Shown one piece after another: positions 26,232-33,912 of a stretch of DNA of 64,000 bases. A model generated the notes under the pieces. The model did not search any database. It was not told the origin of the DNA and worked only from the letters and a program-made list of their open reading frames with translations. The position numbers were made by a program, and so were the translations under genes. How positions within the stretch are numbered: the first letter of the stretch is position 1; every line of letters starts with the position of its first letter. This DNA is from Aquabacterium sp. A3 (GTDB taxonomy: Bacteria; Pseudomonadota; Gammaproteobacteria; Burkholderiales; Burkholderiaceae_C): contig NZ_JBBPEV010000002.1 of NCBI RefSeq assembly GCF_038069945.1, forward strand, positions 1-64,000. The letters run 5' to 3'.

Positions 26232-26687
26232 TCATGAGGTGCTGATCTGAGAGGCGATCCGGTGGCGGCGCGGCGTGCCGTTGGCGGGGGTCCAGGTGAT
26301 GACGATCTCGGCCATCCGTCCTTGTCCGCTCGCCGCCGGCAAGATGTTGATTTGCCCCAAGCCACTGGGCAGGCGGGTGCTGACCTTTTGTTGCCACGTC
26401 ACGCAGGGGTCGTGGCTGTTGCAGGCCGCTTCATCGTAGTTGCCCAGGTTTTTGATGTCGCCCCACATCAAGCCCAGGGCTTCATTGGCAAGGAAACTGG
26501 CTTCTGCGCGCAACTCGGCTTCTGTCTGCGCCCTGGTCATGCTGCCTTGCAGGCCCACGAGGGCCAGCACACCAAAGCTGAAGATCAGCACGCTGACCAG
26601 CACCTCCAGCAGCATGACACCACCTTGGTGGGTACGGCCTGGTGTGTTGCGGCCCGTGGTTGGCATTGATCGCATGGAATGATTCAT
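26232..26687 (-). CDS. pilV: PilV-type minor pilin
   Basis: This 151-residue minor pilin has a long leader (about 23 residues) ending QGG, then V-M-L-L-E28 with Glu at +5 and the PilV-like helix VLVSVLIFSFGVLALVGLQ. The body includes RAEASFLANEALGLMWGD, close to other PilV proteins, and one cysteine pair (ACNSHDPC). ATG 26687 follows the fimT stop with one base between (TGACATG), indicating coupled translation. The longer upstream frame is antisense to low-complexity fimT codons and is rejected. Confidence 0.9.
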   Translation of the reverse strand: MNHSMRSMPTTGRNTPGRTHQGGVMLLEVLVSVLIFSFGVLALVGLQGSMTRAQTEAELRAEASFLANEALGLMWGDIKNLGNYDEAACNSHDPCVTWQQKVSTRLPSGLGQINILPAASGQGRMAEIVITWTPANGTPRRHRIASQISTS

Positions 26688-26688
26688 G

Positions 26689-27417
26689 TCAGCCCCCGCT
26701 ACCCGTGTTGGCACTTTGGTCTGTGCCGTCGCCGGCACCTGCGCCATCGCCACCACCGTCGCCACCGCCATCGTCCACGTCGTCATCCGGGTCTCCGGCA
26801 CCGGGGCAGGCGCGGGCGTCGTCGGCGTCCTGAATCGACTGGTCACAGCGCCGCATGCCACCGCTGGCGTCCAGGTCCAACTGCAGGGGGCGATCACCTT
26901 CGCTGGCGGTGCTGTAGGCCACCACGACGCGGTTGAGGTTGGCCGCCGGATTGGCGGCGCTGGTCACCACGCGGCCCAGGCCATCGAAGGTCACGCTGCT
27001 GGCGGCGGCGCCAGAGCCGCTGTTGCTGGCGGTCACGCCAATGGCACCGCCGCCTTGGCCCAAGCTGCCGCGCGCCACGATCATGGGCGACACCGTGAGG
27101 GAATCGGCCGTGCCACATTCGCCCGCAGGGCTGTCCACGCTGATCACCCAGCCGTTGGCATCGCCGCCGTTGGTCAAGGTGCAGTCAGCGTCCATGGTGC
27201 CCGGCGTGGGCAGGTTCACCAGCCAGAAGGTGATCTGGCGATTGCGGCGAACCGCTTCGTTGCGGGCCTGCTGCAGCCCGTTTTGAACGGTTTCAGTCAC
27301 GTTGCGCAAGCGGGCATTGCGCAGCCAGTCGGAGATGCTGGGCGTGGCGGCCAAGGTGAGCAGGGCCAGCACGGCCATGGTCACCACCAGCTCGATGAGG
27401 GTGAATCCGCGCTTCAT
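26689..27417 (-). CDS. fimT: FimT/GspH-type minor pilin with Asp/Gly-rich tail
   Basis: This 242-residue protein has a short leader MKRG, then F5-T-L-I-E9 and the helix LVVTMAVLALLTLAATPSISDWL, typical of FimT/FimU. GspH-like features follow (ARNEAVRRNRQITFWL, VTFDGLGRV). Unusually, the last 40 residues are a run of Asp and Gly (DPDDDVDDGGGDGGGDGAG...), which relatives generally lack and which could bind Ca2+ or be disordered. FimT proteins can bind DNA in natural transformation, but the acidic tail would not favour that. GAGG lies 5 bases before ATG 27417, and a GTG 6 bases earlier is rejected. Confidence 0.88.
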   Translation of the reverse strand: MKRGFTLIELVVTMAVLALLTLAATPSISDWLRNARLRNVTETVQNGLQQARNEAVRRNRQITFWLVNLPTPGTMDADCTLTNGGDANGWVISVDSPAGECGTADSLTVSPMIVARGSLGQGGGAIGVTASNSGSGAAASSVTFDGLGRVVTSAANPAANLNRVVVAYSTASEGDRPLQLDLDASGGMRRCDQSIQDADDARACPGAGDPDDDVDDGGGDGGGDGAGAGDGTDQSANTGSGG

Positions 27418-27424
27418 AGCCACC

Positions 27425-27916
27425 TCAATTGCAGTCGGCAGCCGACTTGGATGCCCAGCATGTCAGGGCCACGTTGGCCCCGGCGAACTGGGTGGTGCCC
27501 TGGGCGCCGCTCTGGTCGATGGTGTAGTCGTAGCCGATGACGCTGCCGCTGTTGCCGGCGGCCGTCAGCGTGTAGGTCTGCCCGTTGCCGGCGGCCACGC
27601 AGCTGTAGGTGAAGTTGTCAATGCGCCCCCCCAGCTCTGCGGCGGTCAGCGCGGCGGCGGCGGCCCCGGCACAGGTCACAGCCGCTGCATTGTCTGTGTA
27701 GCGGCGGTTGTCCTGGTAGTACTGCTCCATGCGGATGCGGTAGTTCGCCAGGTTGGTGAAGGCCTCTTGCAACTGGCCGCGGCGAACGTAGTCGGTGTAC
27801 GCCGGATACGCCACGCTGGCCAGGATGGCCACGATGGCCACCGTGATCATCACTTCGATGAGGGTGAAGCCGGCCGCGAACAGGTGCGCGGGCTGAATAG
27901 GACGGATGCGGTGCAT
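27425..27916 (-). CDS. pilE: PilE-type minor pilin
   Basis: This 163-residue type IV pilin-like protein has a 16-residue leader ending AAG16, then F17-T-L-I-E21 and the helix VMITVAIVAILASVAYPAYTDYV. The segment RRGQLQEAFTNLANYRIRMEQYYQDNRRY is diagnostic of the PilE minor-pilin family. A C-terminal disulfide is likely (TCWASKSAADC). GGGAG lies 6 bases before ATG 27916, so the in-frame start 21 bases upstream is rejected. It is the first gene of the operon, 7 bases before fimT, and the candidate CRP/Vfr site lies about 90 bases upstream. Confidence 0.92.
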   Translation of the reverse strand: MHRIRPIQPAHLFAAGFTLIEVMITVAIVAILASVAYPAYTDYVRRGQLQEAFTNLANYRIRMEQYYQDNRRYTDNAAAVTCAGAAAAALTAAELGGRIDNFTYSCVAAGNGQTYTLTAAGNSGSVIGYDYTIDQSGAQGTTQFAGANVALTCWASKSAADCN

Positions 27917-28001
27917 GCCATGCTCCCGTGAATACACGATTTCATGATCAGCTCGCCTGGTGTTTATGGTGGTGTGCGGCTCGATGTGAGTGGTCGCAGG
28001 G

Positions 28002-28017
28002 TGTGATCTTCGTCACG
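28002..28017 (-). promoter_or_regulatory. CRP/Vfr-like site upstream of the pilE operon
   Basis: On the minus strand the sequence reads CGTGA-CGAAGA-TCACA, a near-perfect TGTGA-N6-TCACA palindrome, preceded by an A-rich flank. It is centred about 93 bases upstream of the pilE ATG, where a CRP/Vfr-type activator would act. Vfr controls type IV pilus genes in Pseudomonas; the role here is inferred. Confidence 0.5.
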
Positions 28018-28050
28018 TTTTCAGGATGTGGGCAGGCGGGATGGCCCTAG

Positions 28051-28070
28051 CCCCCCATACCAACGGGGGG
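28051..28070. other. GC hairpin between sseA and pilE
   Basis: CCCCCC and GGGGGG pair around ATACCAAC in the 219-base gap between sseA and pilE. There is no T run in either direction, so it is not a standard intrinsic terminator. It could be a transcript end or a stability element after sseA. Confidence 0.35.
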
Positions 28071-28135
28071 GTGGTGAACCGTTCGTCACGCCTTGGCGAC
28101 CGTTGGTCTTACGGGTGTGCTGGGTGCACCACGGG

Positions 28136-28981
28136 TCATCCCTGACGGTGGCACCAGGCGCTCCATGACCCGGCGTACAACCGGCCCACGGGCCAGCCCG
28201 CGTGGGCCATGGCCAGCAGGTTGTGACAGGCGGTCACGCCCGAGCCGCACTGGTGCACCACCGAGTGGGCGGGGCGGCCCGCCAGCAGGGTTTCGAATTC
28301 AGCGCGCAGTTGATCGGCGGGCTTGAAGTGGCCGTTGTGCAGGTTCAGCTGGAAGAACCGGTTGGTGGCGCCAGGGATGTGGCCACCGATGGGGTCCAGG
28401 GTTTCGTTCTCGCCGCGGAAGCGGTCGGGGCTGCGGGCGTCCAGCAGCCATTGATGGGGTGGCAGGGTTTCGACGTCGGTCGTGGTGAGCACCATCTCGG
28501 GCTTGATGTGCACGACCACGTCGCCCGGGGCCGGGGTGGCGGCGAGGGTGTGGCTCACGGTGCCGCCCTGGGCCAGCCAGGCGGGCCAGCCGCCGTCCAG
28601 CACCTGCACGTGAGGGTGGCCGGCCCAGTGCGCAAGCCACCACAGGCGCGCGGCCATGGCGCCGCCCATGTCGTCGTAGGCCACGATGCGGGTGTTGGCG
28701 CGCACGCCCCAGCGGCGCAGGGTGGCCTGCCAGGCCTCGGGGCTGGGCAGCGGGTGACGGCCCTGGCGGCCATCCGGGGTTTTGGCGCCCGACAGGTCCT
28801 CGTCGAGGTGGGCGTACAGCGCGCCCGGGATGTGGCCCTGGGCATGCGCCTGCCTGCCAGCGTCGGTGTCGCTCAGCTGAAAGCGGCAGTCCAGCACCAG
28901 CAGGGGTTGGCCAGGCCCTTGCAGCAGGGCCTGTAACGCAGCCGCATCGATCAACGGTGGCAGGGCGGTGGGTGATGGCAT
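28136..28981 (-). CDS. sseA: 3-mercaptopyruvate sulfurtransferase (double rhodanese)
   Basis: This 281-residue protein has two rhodanese domains. The first is inactive and includes LLVLDCRFQL. The second carries the active-site loop C245-G-S-G-V-T, which is the mercaptopyruvate sulfurtransferase signature rather than the CRKGVT of thiosulfate sulfurtransferases. It transfers sulfur from 3-mercaptopyruvate to thiol acceptors or cyanide. The linker motif GHIPGATN and the C-terminal YAGSWSAW (usually SEW) are seen. It is cytosolic with no signal peptide. It lies upstream of the pilE operon on the same strand, separated by a 219-base gap. Confidence 0.92.
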   Translation of the reverse strand: MPSPTALPPLIDAAALQALLQGPGQPLLVLDCRFQLSDTDAGRQAHAQGHIPGALYAHLDEDLSGAKTPDGRQGRHPLPSPEAWQATLRRWGVRANTRIVAYDDMGGAMAARLWWLAHWAGHPHVQVLDGGWPAWLAQGGTVSHTLAATPAPGDVVVHIKPEMVLTTTDVETLPPHQWLLDARSPDRFRGENETLDPIGGHIPGATNRFFQLNLHNGHFKPADQLRAEFETLLAGRPAHSVVHQCGSGVTACHNLLAMAHAGWPVGRLYAGSWSAWCHRQG

Positions 28982-29008
28982 GGTCTGGCTTTATGAAGGG
29001 ATGGGGCT

Positions 29009-29941
29009 TCAGCGGCGCAACAAACCCTGCAGTGCATCGCACACGGCCTGTGGCGCTTCGTGCACCACCCAGTGCCCCACACCGGGCAGGCGCTGCACGT
29101 GCAGATCGGGCACGTGCGTGTCCAGTCCGTTCAGCAGTCCTGGCAGCAGGGCGGTGTCCGCTTCGCCCCAGAGCACGGTGGTGGGCGCGCCCACGCGCAC
29201 GCTGTCATCGCTGATGTGCAGCGCCTCCAGCGCGCTGTGACCAGGCGCCAGGGGCGAGGCCCGGTAGTAGTTCAGCGGGCCGGTCAGCGGGTGAGGGCTG
29301 CCCGAGTCGCCGCGGGACGGTGCCCAATGAGTGCGCAGGCGGTCGACCAGCGCGGGCGACATCACCCCGCCCGCGCCAAACCGCTCGATCAGCGCCAGCA
29401 GCCCGGCATGGTCATGCGCGCTCAGGGCCTCCTCCGCGCCCGGTGCGCGCAGGTCGTTCATGTAGGCACTGGCGGCCTGCTGGGCCGGGCAGTGCTTCAG
29501 GTCGCGCACGAAGGTGGCCGTGTGCGGCGCATTCAGGATCAGCAGGCGCTGCAGCGACTGGGGGGCCATCGAGGCCAGCGTCCAGGCGATGGCGCCGCCC
29601 CAGTCGTGGCCGATGACGGCAGCGGCCGGGGTGTCCGGGGTGGCGGCCTGCAGGCGGATCAGCGCCAGCAGGTCGGCCACCACCTCGTGCGCGCGGTAGG
29701 CCTTCACCTCGGTCGGGGTGTGCGAGCCGGGGTAGCCGCGCAGGGCCGGGGCCACGCAGCGGTGAGTTGTGGCGAAGTGGGTGATCACTTCATCCCAGAT
29801 GAAGGGCCCTTCGGGAAAGCCGTGCAGGAACAGCAGCAGGGGCGCGCCCACGGGGCCAGCCAAGCGGCAGTGCAGGAAGGGCTGCTCGCCCCGGATGGTG
29901 ACGGGCAGGTCGATGCGCGTCTCGTGAATCACAGGTGTCAC
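29009..29941 (-). CDS. Alpha/beta hydrolase, epoxide hydrolase/haloacetate dehalogenase-like
   Basis: This 310-residue protein has the HGFPE oxyanion-hole turn (residues 40-44) and a nucleophile elbow GHD113WGG with Asp instead of Ser. This is the hallmark of epoxide hydrolases and haloalkane/haloacetate dehalogenases. The LRGYPGSH segment, a cap domain with PLNYYRAS (a Tyr typical of epoxide-hydrolase cap residues), an acidic residue in VLWGEADTAL and the catalytic His in PGVGHWVVHE complete the set. Epoxide hydrolysis is the better guess, but the substrate is unknown. It is grouped with sseA and a thioredoxin gene on the same strand, 18-27 bases apart. Confidence 0.85.
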   Translation of the reverse strand: MTPVIHETRIDLPVTIRGEQPFLHCRLAGPVGAPLLLFLHGFPEGPFIWDEVITHFATTHRCVAPALRGYPGSHTPTEVKAYRAHEVVADLLALIRLQAATPDTPAAAVIGHDWGGAIAWTLASMAPQSLQRLLILNAPHTATFVRDLKHCPAQQAASAYMNDLRAPGAEEALSAHDHAGLLALIERFGAGGVMSPALVDRLRTHWAPSRGDSGSPHPLTGPLNYYRASPLAPGHSALEALHISDDSVRVGAPTTVLWGEADTALLPGLLNGLDTHVPDLHVQRLPGVGHWVVHEAPQAVCDALQGLLRR

Positions 29942-29959
29942 CCCAACAGCGCTGGAGGG

Positions 29960-30937
29960 TCAGAACAGCGCCATGCTCAGCTTGCGCCGGTACTGCTCGA
30001 TCACCGGGTCGGCCGGGGTGGTTTCCATCTTGCCGGCGATCTCCAGCTTGGGCTTGCCATCGGCGGCGCCAGCGGGTGCGGCGGCCTTGCCTGCAGGCGC
30101 CTTGGGCTGAGGCTTGTTCATCACCTCCAGGATGGCCACGTAGGTCTTGCGGGCCAGCTCGTCGCTCCAGGCCTTGTCGCGCATGATGATCTCCAGCAGT
30201 TCGTCCATGGCCTGGGTGAACTCGCCGGCGGCCCAGAACAGTTGGGCCAGTTCAAACCGGGCGGCAAAGTCACGCTTGTTGGCGGCAATGGCTTCGGCCA
30301 GTGCGGCCGGGGCGCGGCCTTCGCGGGCGGCGGCAAAGGCCTGGATGTAGCGGCCAAAGGCGTTCACGCGCAGCTCGGGCACGGGGCCTTCGGCGCGGGC
30401 GGCCACCGGGGCGTAGGTGGCCTGGGCGGCCTCCAGGTCGCCCTCGGCGATCTGCAGCTTGATCAGGTCAAAGCGGGCTTCGTCGTTGGCGGGGTCGCGT
30501 GCCAGGGCGTCTTCCAGCAGGGCGCGGGCCGACTCCGGGTGCCCTTGGGCCAACGCGGCTTCGGCCTCCAGGGTTTCATCGGCCGAGGCCAGGGCGTCTT
30601 CGCTGGCCACGTGCTGGTCCAGAAAGCCGCGGATCTGCTCGGCGGGCAGCGCGCCCACAAAGCCGTCGATCGGGTTGCCGTCCTTGAACATCACGCAAAG
30701 CGGGATGGAGCGCACGCCGAACATCTTGGAGAGCTGCTGCGCGATCTCAGGGTACTGGTCGGCGTTGACCTTGGCCAGGATGAAGCGGCCTCCATATTCG
30801 GCTTCGAGCGACTCCAGCACCGGACCCAGCGATTTGCAGGGGCCGCACCACTCGGCCCAGATGTCCAGCAGCACGGGCACATGGACGCTGGCGTCGATCA
30901 GCTCGGTTTGGAAGTTTTCGTAGGTGATGTCGATCAT
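29960..30937 (-). CDS. cnoX: CnoX/YbbN-type thioredoxin co-chaperone
   Basis: This 325-residue cytoplasmic protein has a thioredoxin domain (residues 1-110) with an intact redox site W-C31-G-P-C34 and the cis-Pro loop VRSIPLC. Helical TPR-like repeats follow (SARALLEDALARDPANDEARFDLIKL and others), then an Ala/Pro/Lys-rich linker and a short C-terminal helix. This layout is that of CnoX (YbbN), a holdase that hands clients to DnaK/GroEL. E. coli YbbN has lost the CxxC motif, whereas this one keeps it, so it should also have reductase activity. It is divergent from purE. Confidence 0.9.
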   Translation of the reverse strand: MIDITYENFQTELIDASVHVPVLLDIWAEWCGPCKSLGPVLESLEAEYGGRFILAKVNADQYPEIAQQLSKMFGVRSIPLCVMFKDGNPIDGFVGALPAEQIRGFLDQHVASEDALASADETLEAEAALAQGHPESARALLEDALARDPANDEARFDLIKLQIAEGDLEAAQATYAPVAARAEGPVPELRVNAFGRYIQAFAAAREGRAPAALAEAIAANKRDFAARFELAQLFWAAGEFTQAMDELLEIIMRDKAWSDELARKTYVAILEVMNKPQPKAPAGKAAAPAGAADGKPKLEIAGKMETTPADPVIEQYRRKLSMALF

Positions 30938-30984
30938 GGTGGGCAGACAGGTGGCGCGCGGGCGCGATGGTTGGGGGGAGGCCC

Positions 30985-30990
30985 TAAAAT
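30985..30990 (+). promoter_or_regulatory. Possible -10 element of purEK
   Basis: TAAAAT lies 40 bases before the purE GTG, in the divergent gap with cnoX. It resembles the TAAAAT boxes before fba and cytochrome c4. No clear -35 is seen. Confidence 0.35.
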
Positions 30991-31029
30991 CCGATCTTTG
31001 ACGTGGTTCGACGAACGAAGGATGCAGCC

Positions 31030-31566
31030 GTGACGAATGCCGTGGGCACCAACACTGAACAACAGACCGTGAAGGTCGGGGTCGTCATGGGCTCCAGCAG
31101 CGACTGGGACGTCATGCGCCACGCCGCCGACATTCTGACCGAGTTTGGCGTGTCCTTCGAGGCGCAGGTGGTCTCGGCCCACCGCATGCCCGACGACATG
31201 TTCCGCTACGCCGAAGCCGCTGCCGATCGCGGCCTGGTGGCCATCATCGCCGGTGCCGGCGGGGCCGCCCACCTGCCGGGCATGCTGGCGGCCAAGACCA
31301 CGGTGCCCGTGCTGGGCGTACCCGTGCCTTCGCGTCACCTGCAAGGGGTTGACTCGCTGCACTCCATCGTGCAGATGCCCAAGGGCATCCCGGTGGCCAC
31401 GTTCGCCATCGGCACGGCCGGTGCGGGCAATGCGGCCTTGTTTGCGGTGGCCATGCTGGCCGGCAGTGACCCCGCCCTGCGCGCCCGGCTGGAGGCCTTC
31501 CGGGCCCGCCAGACTGAGGTCGCCCGCGCCATGACGAATGACCTGTCGATGGAGCCCAAGGCATGA
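31030..31566 (+). CDS. purE: N5-carboxyaminoimidazole ribonucleotide mutase
   Basis: PurE isomerises N5-CAIR to CAIR in purine synthesis. The 178-residue protein shows [20 protein letters not shown] (catalytic His51), the glycine-rich [11 protein letters not shown] loop and [31 protein letters not shown]. All are class I PurE hallmarks. The GTG at 31030 has AAGGA 7 bases upstream and gives a short N-terminal extension of about 13 residues; the GTG at 31003 is disfavoured. The stop overlaps the purK ATG (ATGA), so the two enzymes are co-translated. Confidence 0.95.
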   Translation: MTNAVGTNTEQQTVKVGVVMGSSSDWDVMRHAADILTEFGVSFEAQVVSAHRMPDDMFRYAEAAADRGLVAIIAGAGGAAHLPGMLAAKTTVPVLGVPVPSRHLQGVDSLHSIVQMPKGIPVATFAIGTAGAGNAALFAVAMLAGSDPALRARLEAFRARQTEVARAMTNDLSMEPKA

Positions 31567-32747
31567 GCGCCGCCAAGGACTTGATCTTGCCGGGCGCCAC
31601 GCTGGGCGTCATGGGCGGTGGTCAGTTGGGCCGCATGTTCGTGCACGCCGCCCAAAGCATGGGCTACCGCACCGCCGTGCTCGACGCCGATGCCACCAGC
31701 CCGGCGGGCCTGGTGTCGCACGAGCACATCCGCACGCCCTACCTGGACGACGCCGGCCTGGCCGAGCTGGCCCGCGTGTCGGCCGCCATCACCACCGAGT
31801 TCGAGAACGTGCCCGCTGCCGCGCTGGACCAACTGGCCGCCACGCGCCCCGTGGCGCCCGCCGGCAGCGCCGTGGCCGTGTGCCAGGACCGCGCCCGAGA
31901 GAAAGCGCACTTTGTGGGCTGCGGCGTGGACTGCGCCCCGCACGCCCTCATCGAAACCCCCGAGCAACTGGCCGCCATCACCGACGACCTGCTGCCCGGC
32001 ATCCTCAAGACCGCCCGCCTGGGTTACGACGGCAAGGGCCAGGTGCGCGTCAAGACCCGCGCCGAGCTGGAGGCGGCCTGGGCCGACCTGAAGCACGTGC
32101 CCTGCGTGCTCGAAAAAATGCTGCCCCTGGCCTACGAGGTCAGCGTCATCGTGGCGCGTGGCCGCGATGGTCAGGTGGTGCACTTCCCGCTGCAGCAAAA
32201 CCTGCACCGCGACGGCATCCTGGCCGTCACCCAGGTGCCTGCGCCCAACGTGACGGCAGCCGTGTCGCAGCAGGCCTACCAGTTTGCTCACCAGATCGCT
32301 ACGTCGTTGAACTACGTGGGCGTGCTGTGCATCGAGTTCTTCGTGCTGACCGATGGCCGCATCGTGGCCAACGAAATGGCCCCGCGCCCACACAACAGTG
32401 GCCACCACACCATCGATGCGTGCGACGTCTCGCAGTTCGAGCTGCAGGTGCGCGCCATGACCGGCCTGCCCCTGGTCGAGCCCGTGCTGCACAGCCCCTG
32501 TGTGATGCTCAACCTGCTGGGCGATCTGTGGTTCCCGGTGGTGAATGGCCAGCGCGTGGCCGAGCAGCGTGAGCCGGACTGGGCGGCGGTGCTGGCCCTG
32601 TCGGGCACCCACCTGCACCTGTACGGCAAGACCGAAGCCCGCGTGGCGCGCAAGATGGGCCACCTCACCATCACCGGCGACACGCCTGAGGCGGCCCGTG
32701 CCACGGCCCTGAAGGCCGCAGCCATCCTGGGCATCGAGCCCTTCTGA
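31563..32747 (+). CDS. purK: N5-carboxyaminoimidazole ribonucleotide synthase
   Basis: This ATP-grasp enzyme makes N5-CAIR from AIR, bicarbonate and ATP, feeding PurE. The 394-residue protein shows the N-terminal [19 protein letters not shown], the ATP-grasp lysine/glycine loop [30 protein letters not shown], the metal-binding EFFVL...[12 protein letters not shown] and LTGDLWF-like LLGDLWF. It overlaps purE by 4 bases and is followed 27 bases later by tsaC on the same strand. Confidence 0.96.
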   Translation: MSAAKDLILPGATLGVMGGGQLGRMFVHAAQSMGYRTAVLDADATSPAGLVSHEHIRTPYLDDAGLAELARVSAAITTEFENVPAAALDQLAATRPVAPAGSAVAVCQDRAREKAHFVGCGVDCAPHALIETPEQLAAITDDLLPGILKTARLGYDGKGQVRVKTRAELEAAWADLKHVPCVLEKMLPLAYEVSVIVARGRDGQVVHFPLQQNLHRDGILAVTQVPAPNVTAAVSQQAYQFAHQIATSLNYVGVLCIEFFVLTDGRIVANEMAPRPHNSGHHTIDACDVSQFELQVRAMTGLPLVEPVLHSPCVMLNLLGDLWFPVVNGQRVAEQREPDWAAVLALSGTHLHLYGKTEARVARKMGHLTITGDTPEAARATALKAAAILGIEPF

Positions 32748-32774
32748 GTCGTCAGACCCTCTGAGGCCCCGCCC

Positions 32775-33827
32775 ATGCGCCTGCTCGACCCCCTGCTGCA
32801 GCCCGACGCCATCGAGCAGGCCGCCCAACGCCTGGTGGAGGGCGGCCTGCTGGCCCTGCCCACCGAGACGGTGTATGGCCTGGGCGCCCGCGCCGATGAC
32901 GATGCCGCCGTGGCCCGCATCTTTGCCGCCAAGGGGCGCCCGACCGACCACCCGCTGATCGTGCACGTGCCCAATCGCCACGCGGCCTTGCATTTTGTCT
33001 CGGCTTTCCCGCCGGTGGCGCAGCGCCTGGTCGAGGCCTTCTGGCCTGGCCCCCTGACCGTGATCGTGCCGCGCGCGGCCGACATGGCCACGGCGGCGGC
33101 CGGTGGCCACGACACCATCGGCTTGCGCTGCCCGGACCACCCGGTGGCGCTGAAGTTGCTCGAGGCCTGCGCCGCGCGCGATGTGCTGGGCGTGGCCGCC
33201 CCCAGCGCCAACCGCTTTGGGCGCATCAGTCCCACCCGTGCCGACCATGTGGTCGACGAGTTTCAAGAGGCGGGCCCAGGCCTGGACGAGGTCTGGGTGC
33301 TGGATGGCGGCCCCTGCGAGGTGGGCATCGAATCCACCATCGTGGACTGCTCGCGCGGCCACCCCGTGCTGCTGCGCCCTGGGCGCCTGACGCTGGCCGA
33401 GATCGAGGCGGTGGCCGGTGAGCCGGTGCAGTGGTCCCGCCCCGAGGCGCCCGATCCCAGCGCCCCCAAGGCCTCAGGCACCCTGATGGCCCATTACGCG
33501 CCACGCGCCAAGGTGCGACTGATGACCGAAGGCGAGCTCAACGAGGCCCTGGACGTGCTGGAAACAGAACTGCCGCGCATGCCGGCAGAGTCCCACCGCT
33601 GGGTGGTGGCGGTGTATTCACGCAGCCTGTGGGCGCACCGCGCACCCCACCCGGGCGTGTTGCACCGGGCCATGCCGGGGGATGCCATCACGGCGGCCCA
33701 CGAGTTGTTTGCCGACCTGCGCGACATGGACGCCCATGCCGTGGGTGACATCTGGGTGGAGGCCCCGCCCACCGACCCCGCCTGGGACGGCGTCCGTGAC
33801 CGATTGAGTCGGGCGGCGGCGGCCTGA
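32775..33827 (+). CDS. tsaC: L-threonylcarbamoyladenylate synthase, Sua5 type
   Basis: This enzyme makes threonylcarbamoyl-AMP from threonine, bicarbonate and ATP, the first step of tRNA t6A37 modification. The 350-residue length identifies the two-domain Sua5 form: an N-terminal YrdC domain (LPTETVYGLGARADD, KGRPTDHPLIVHV, FWPGPLTVI, GLRCPDHP, APSAN, STIVDCS) and, after the linker, a Sua5 domain beginning SGTLMAHYAPRA. The partner gene tsaB lies 3 kb to the right. It is probably cotranscribed with purEK. Confidence 0.95.
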   Translation: MRLLDPLLQPDAIEQAAQRLVEGGLLALPTETVYGLGARADDDAAVARIFAAKGRPTDHPLIVHVPNRHAALHFVSAFPPVAQRLVEAFWPGPLTVIVPRAADMATAAAGGHDTIGLRCPDHPVALKLLEACAARDVLGVAAPSANRFGRISPTRADHVVDEFQEAGPGLDEVWVLDGGPCEVGIESTIVDCSRGHPVLLRPGRLTLAEIEAVAGEPVQWSRPEAPDPSAPKASGTLMAHYAPRAKVRLMTEGELNEALDVLETELPRMPAESHRWVVAVYSRSLWAHRAPHPGVLHRAMPGDAITAAHELFADLRDMDAHAVGDIWVEAPPTDPAWDGVRDRLSRAAAA

Positions 33828-33912
33828 GCCGAGTCGTGGCAGACTCACGCCCTGTATCGAAGCCTGTACCGATGGCCCGCCACCAGGGCCTGCCTGTTTG
33901 TTCGGAGCCCTC

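Noticed and set aside
31335..33362. 675-codon minus-strand ORF over purE, purK and tsaC
   Set aside because: It is antisense to three strongly conserved enzymes. Its composition (His, Gln, Gly, Ala) is typical of GC-rich shadow frames.
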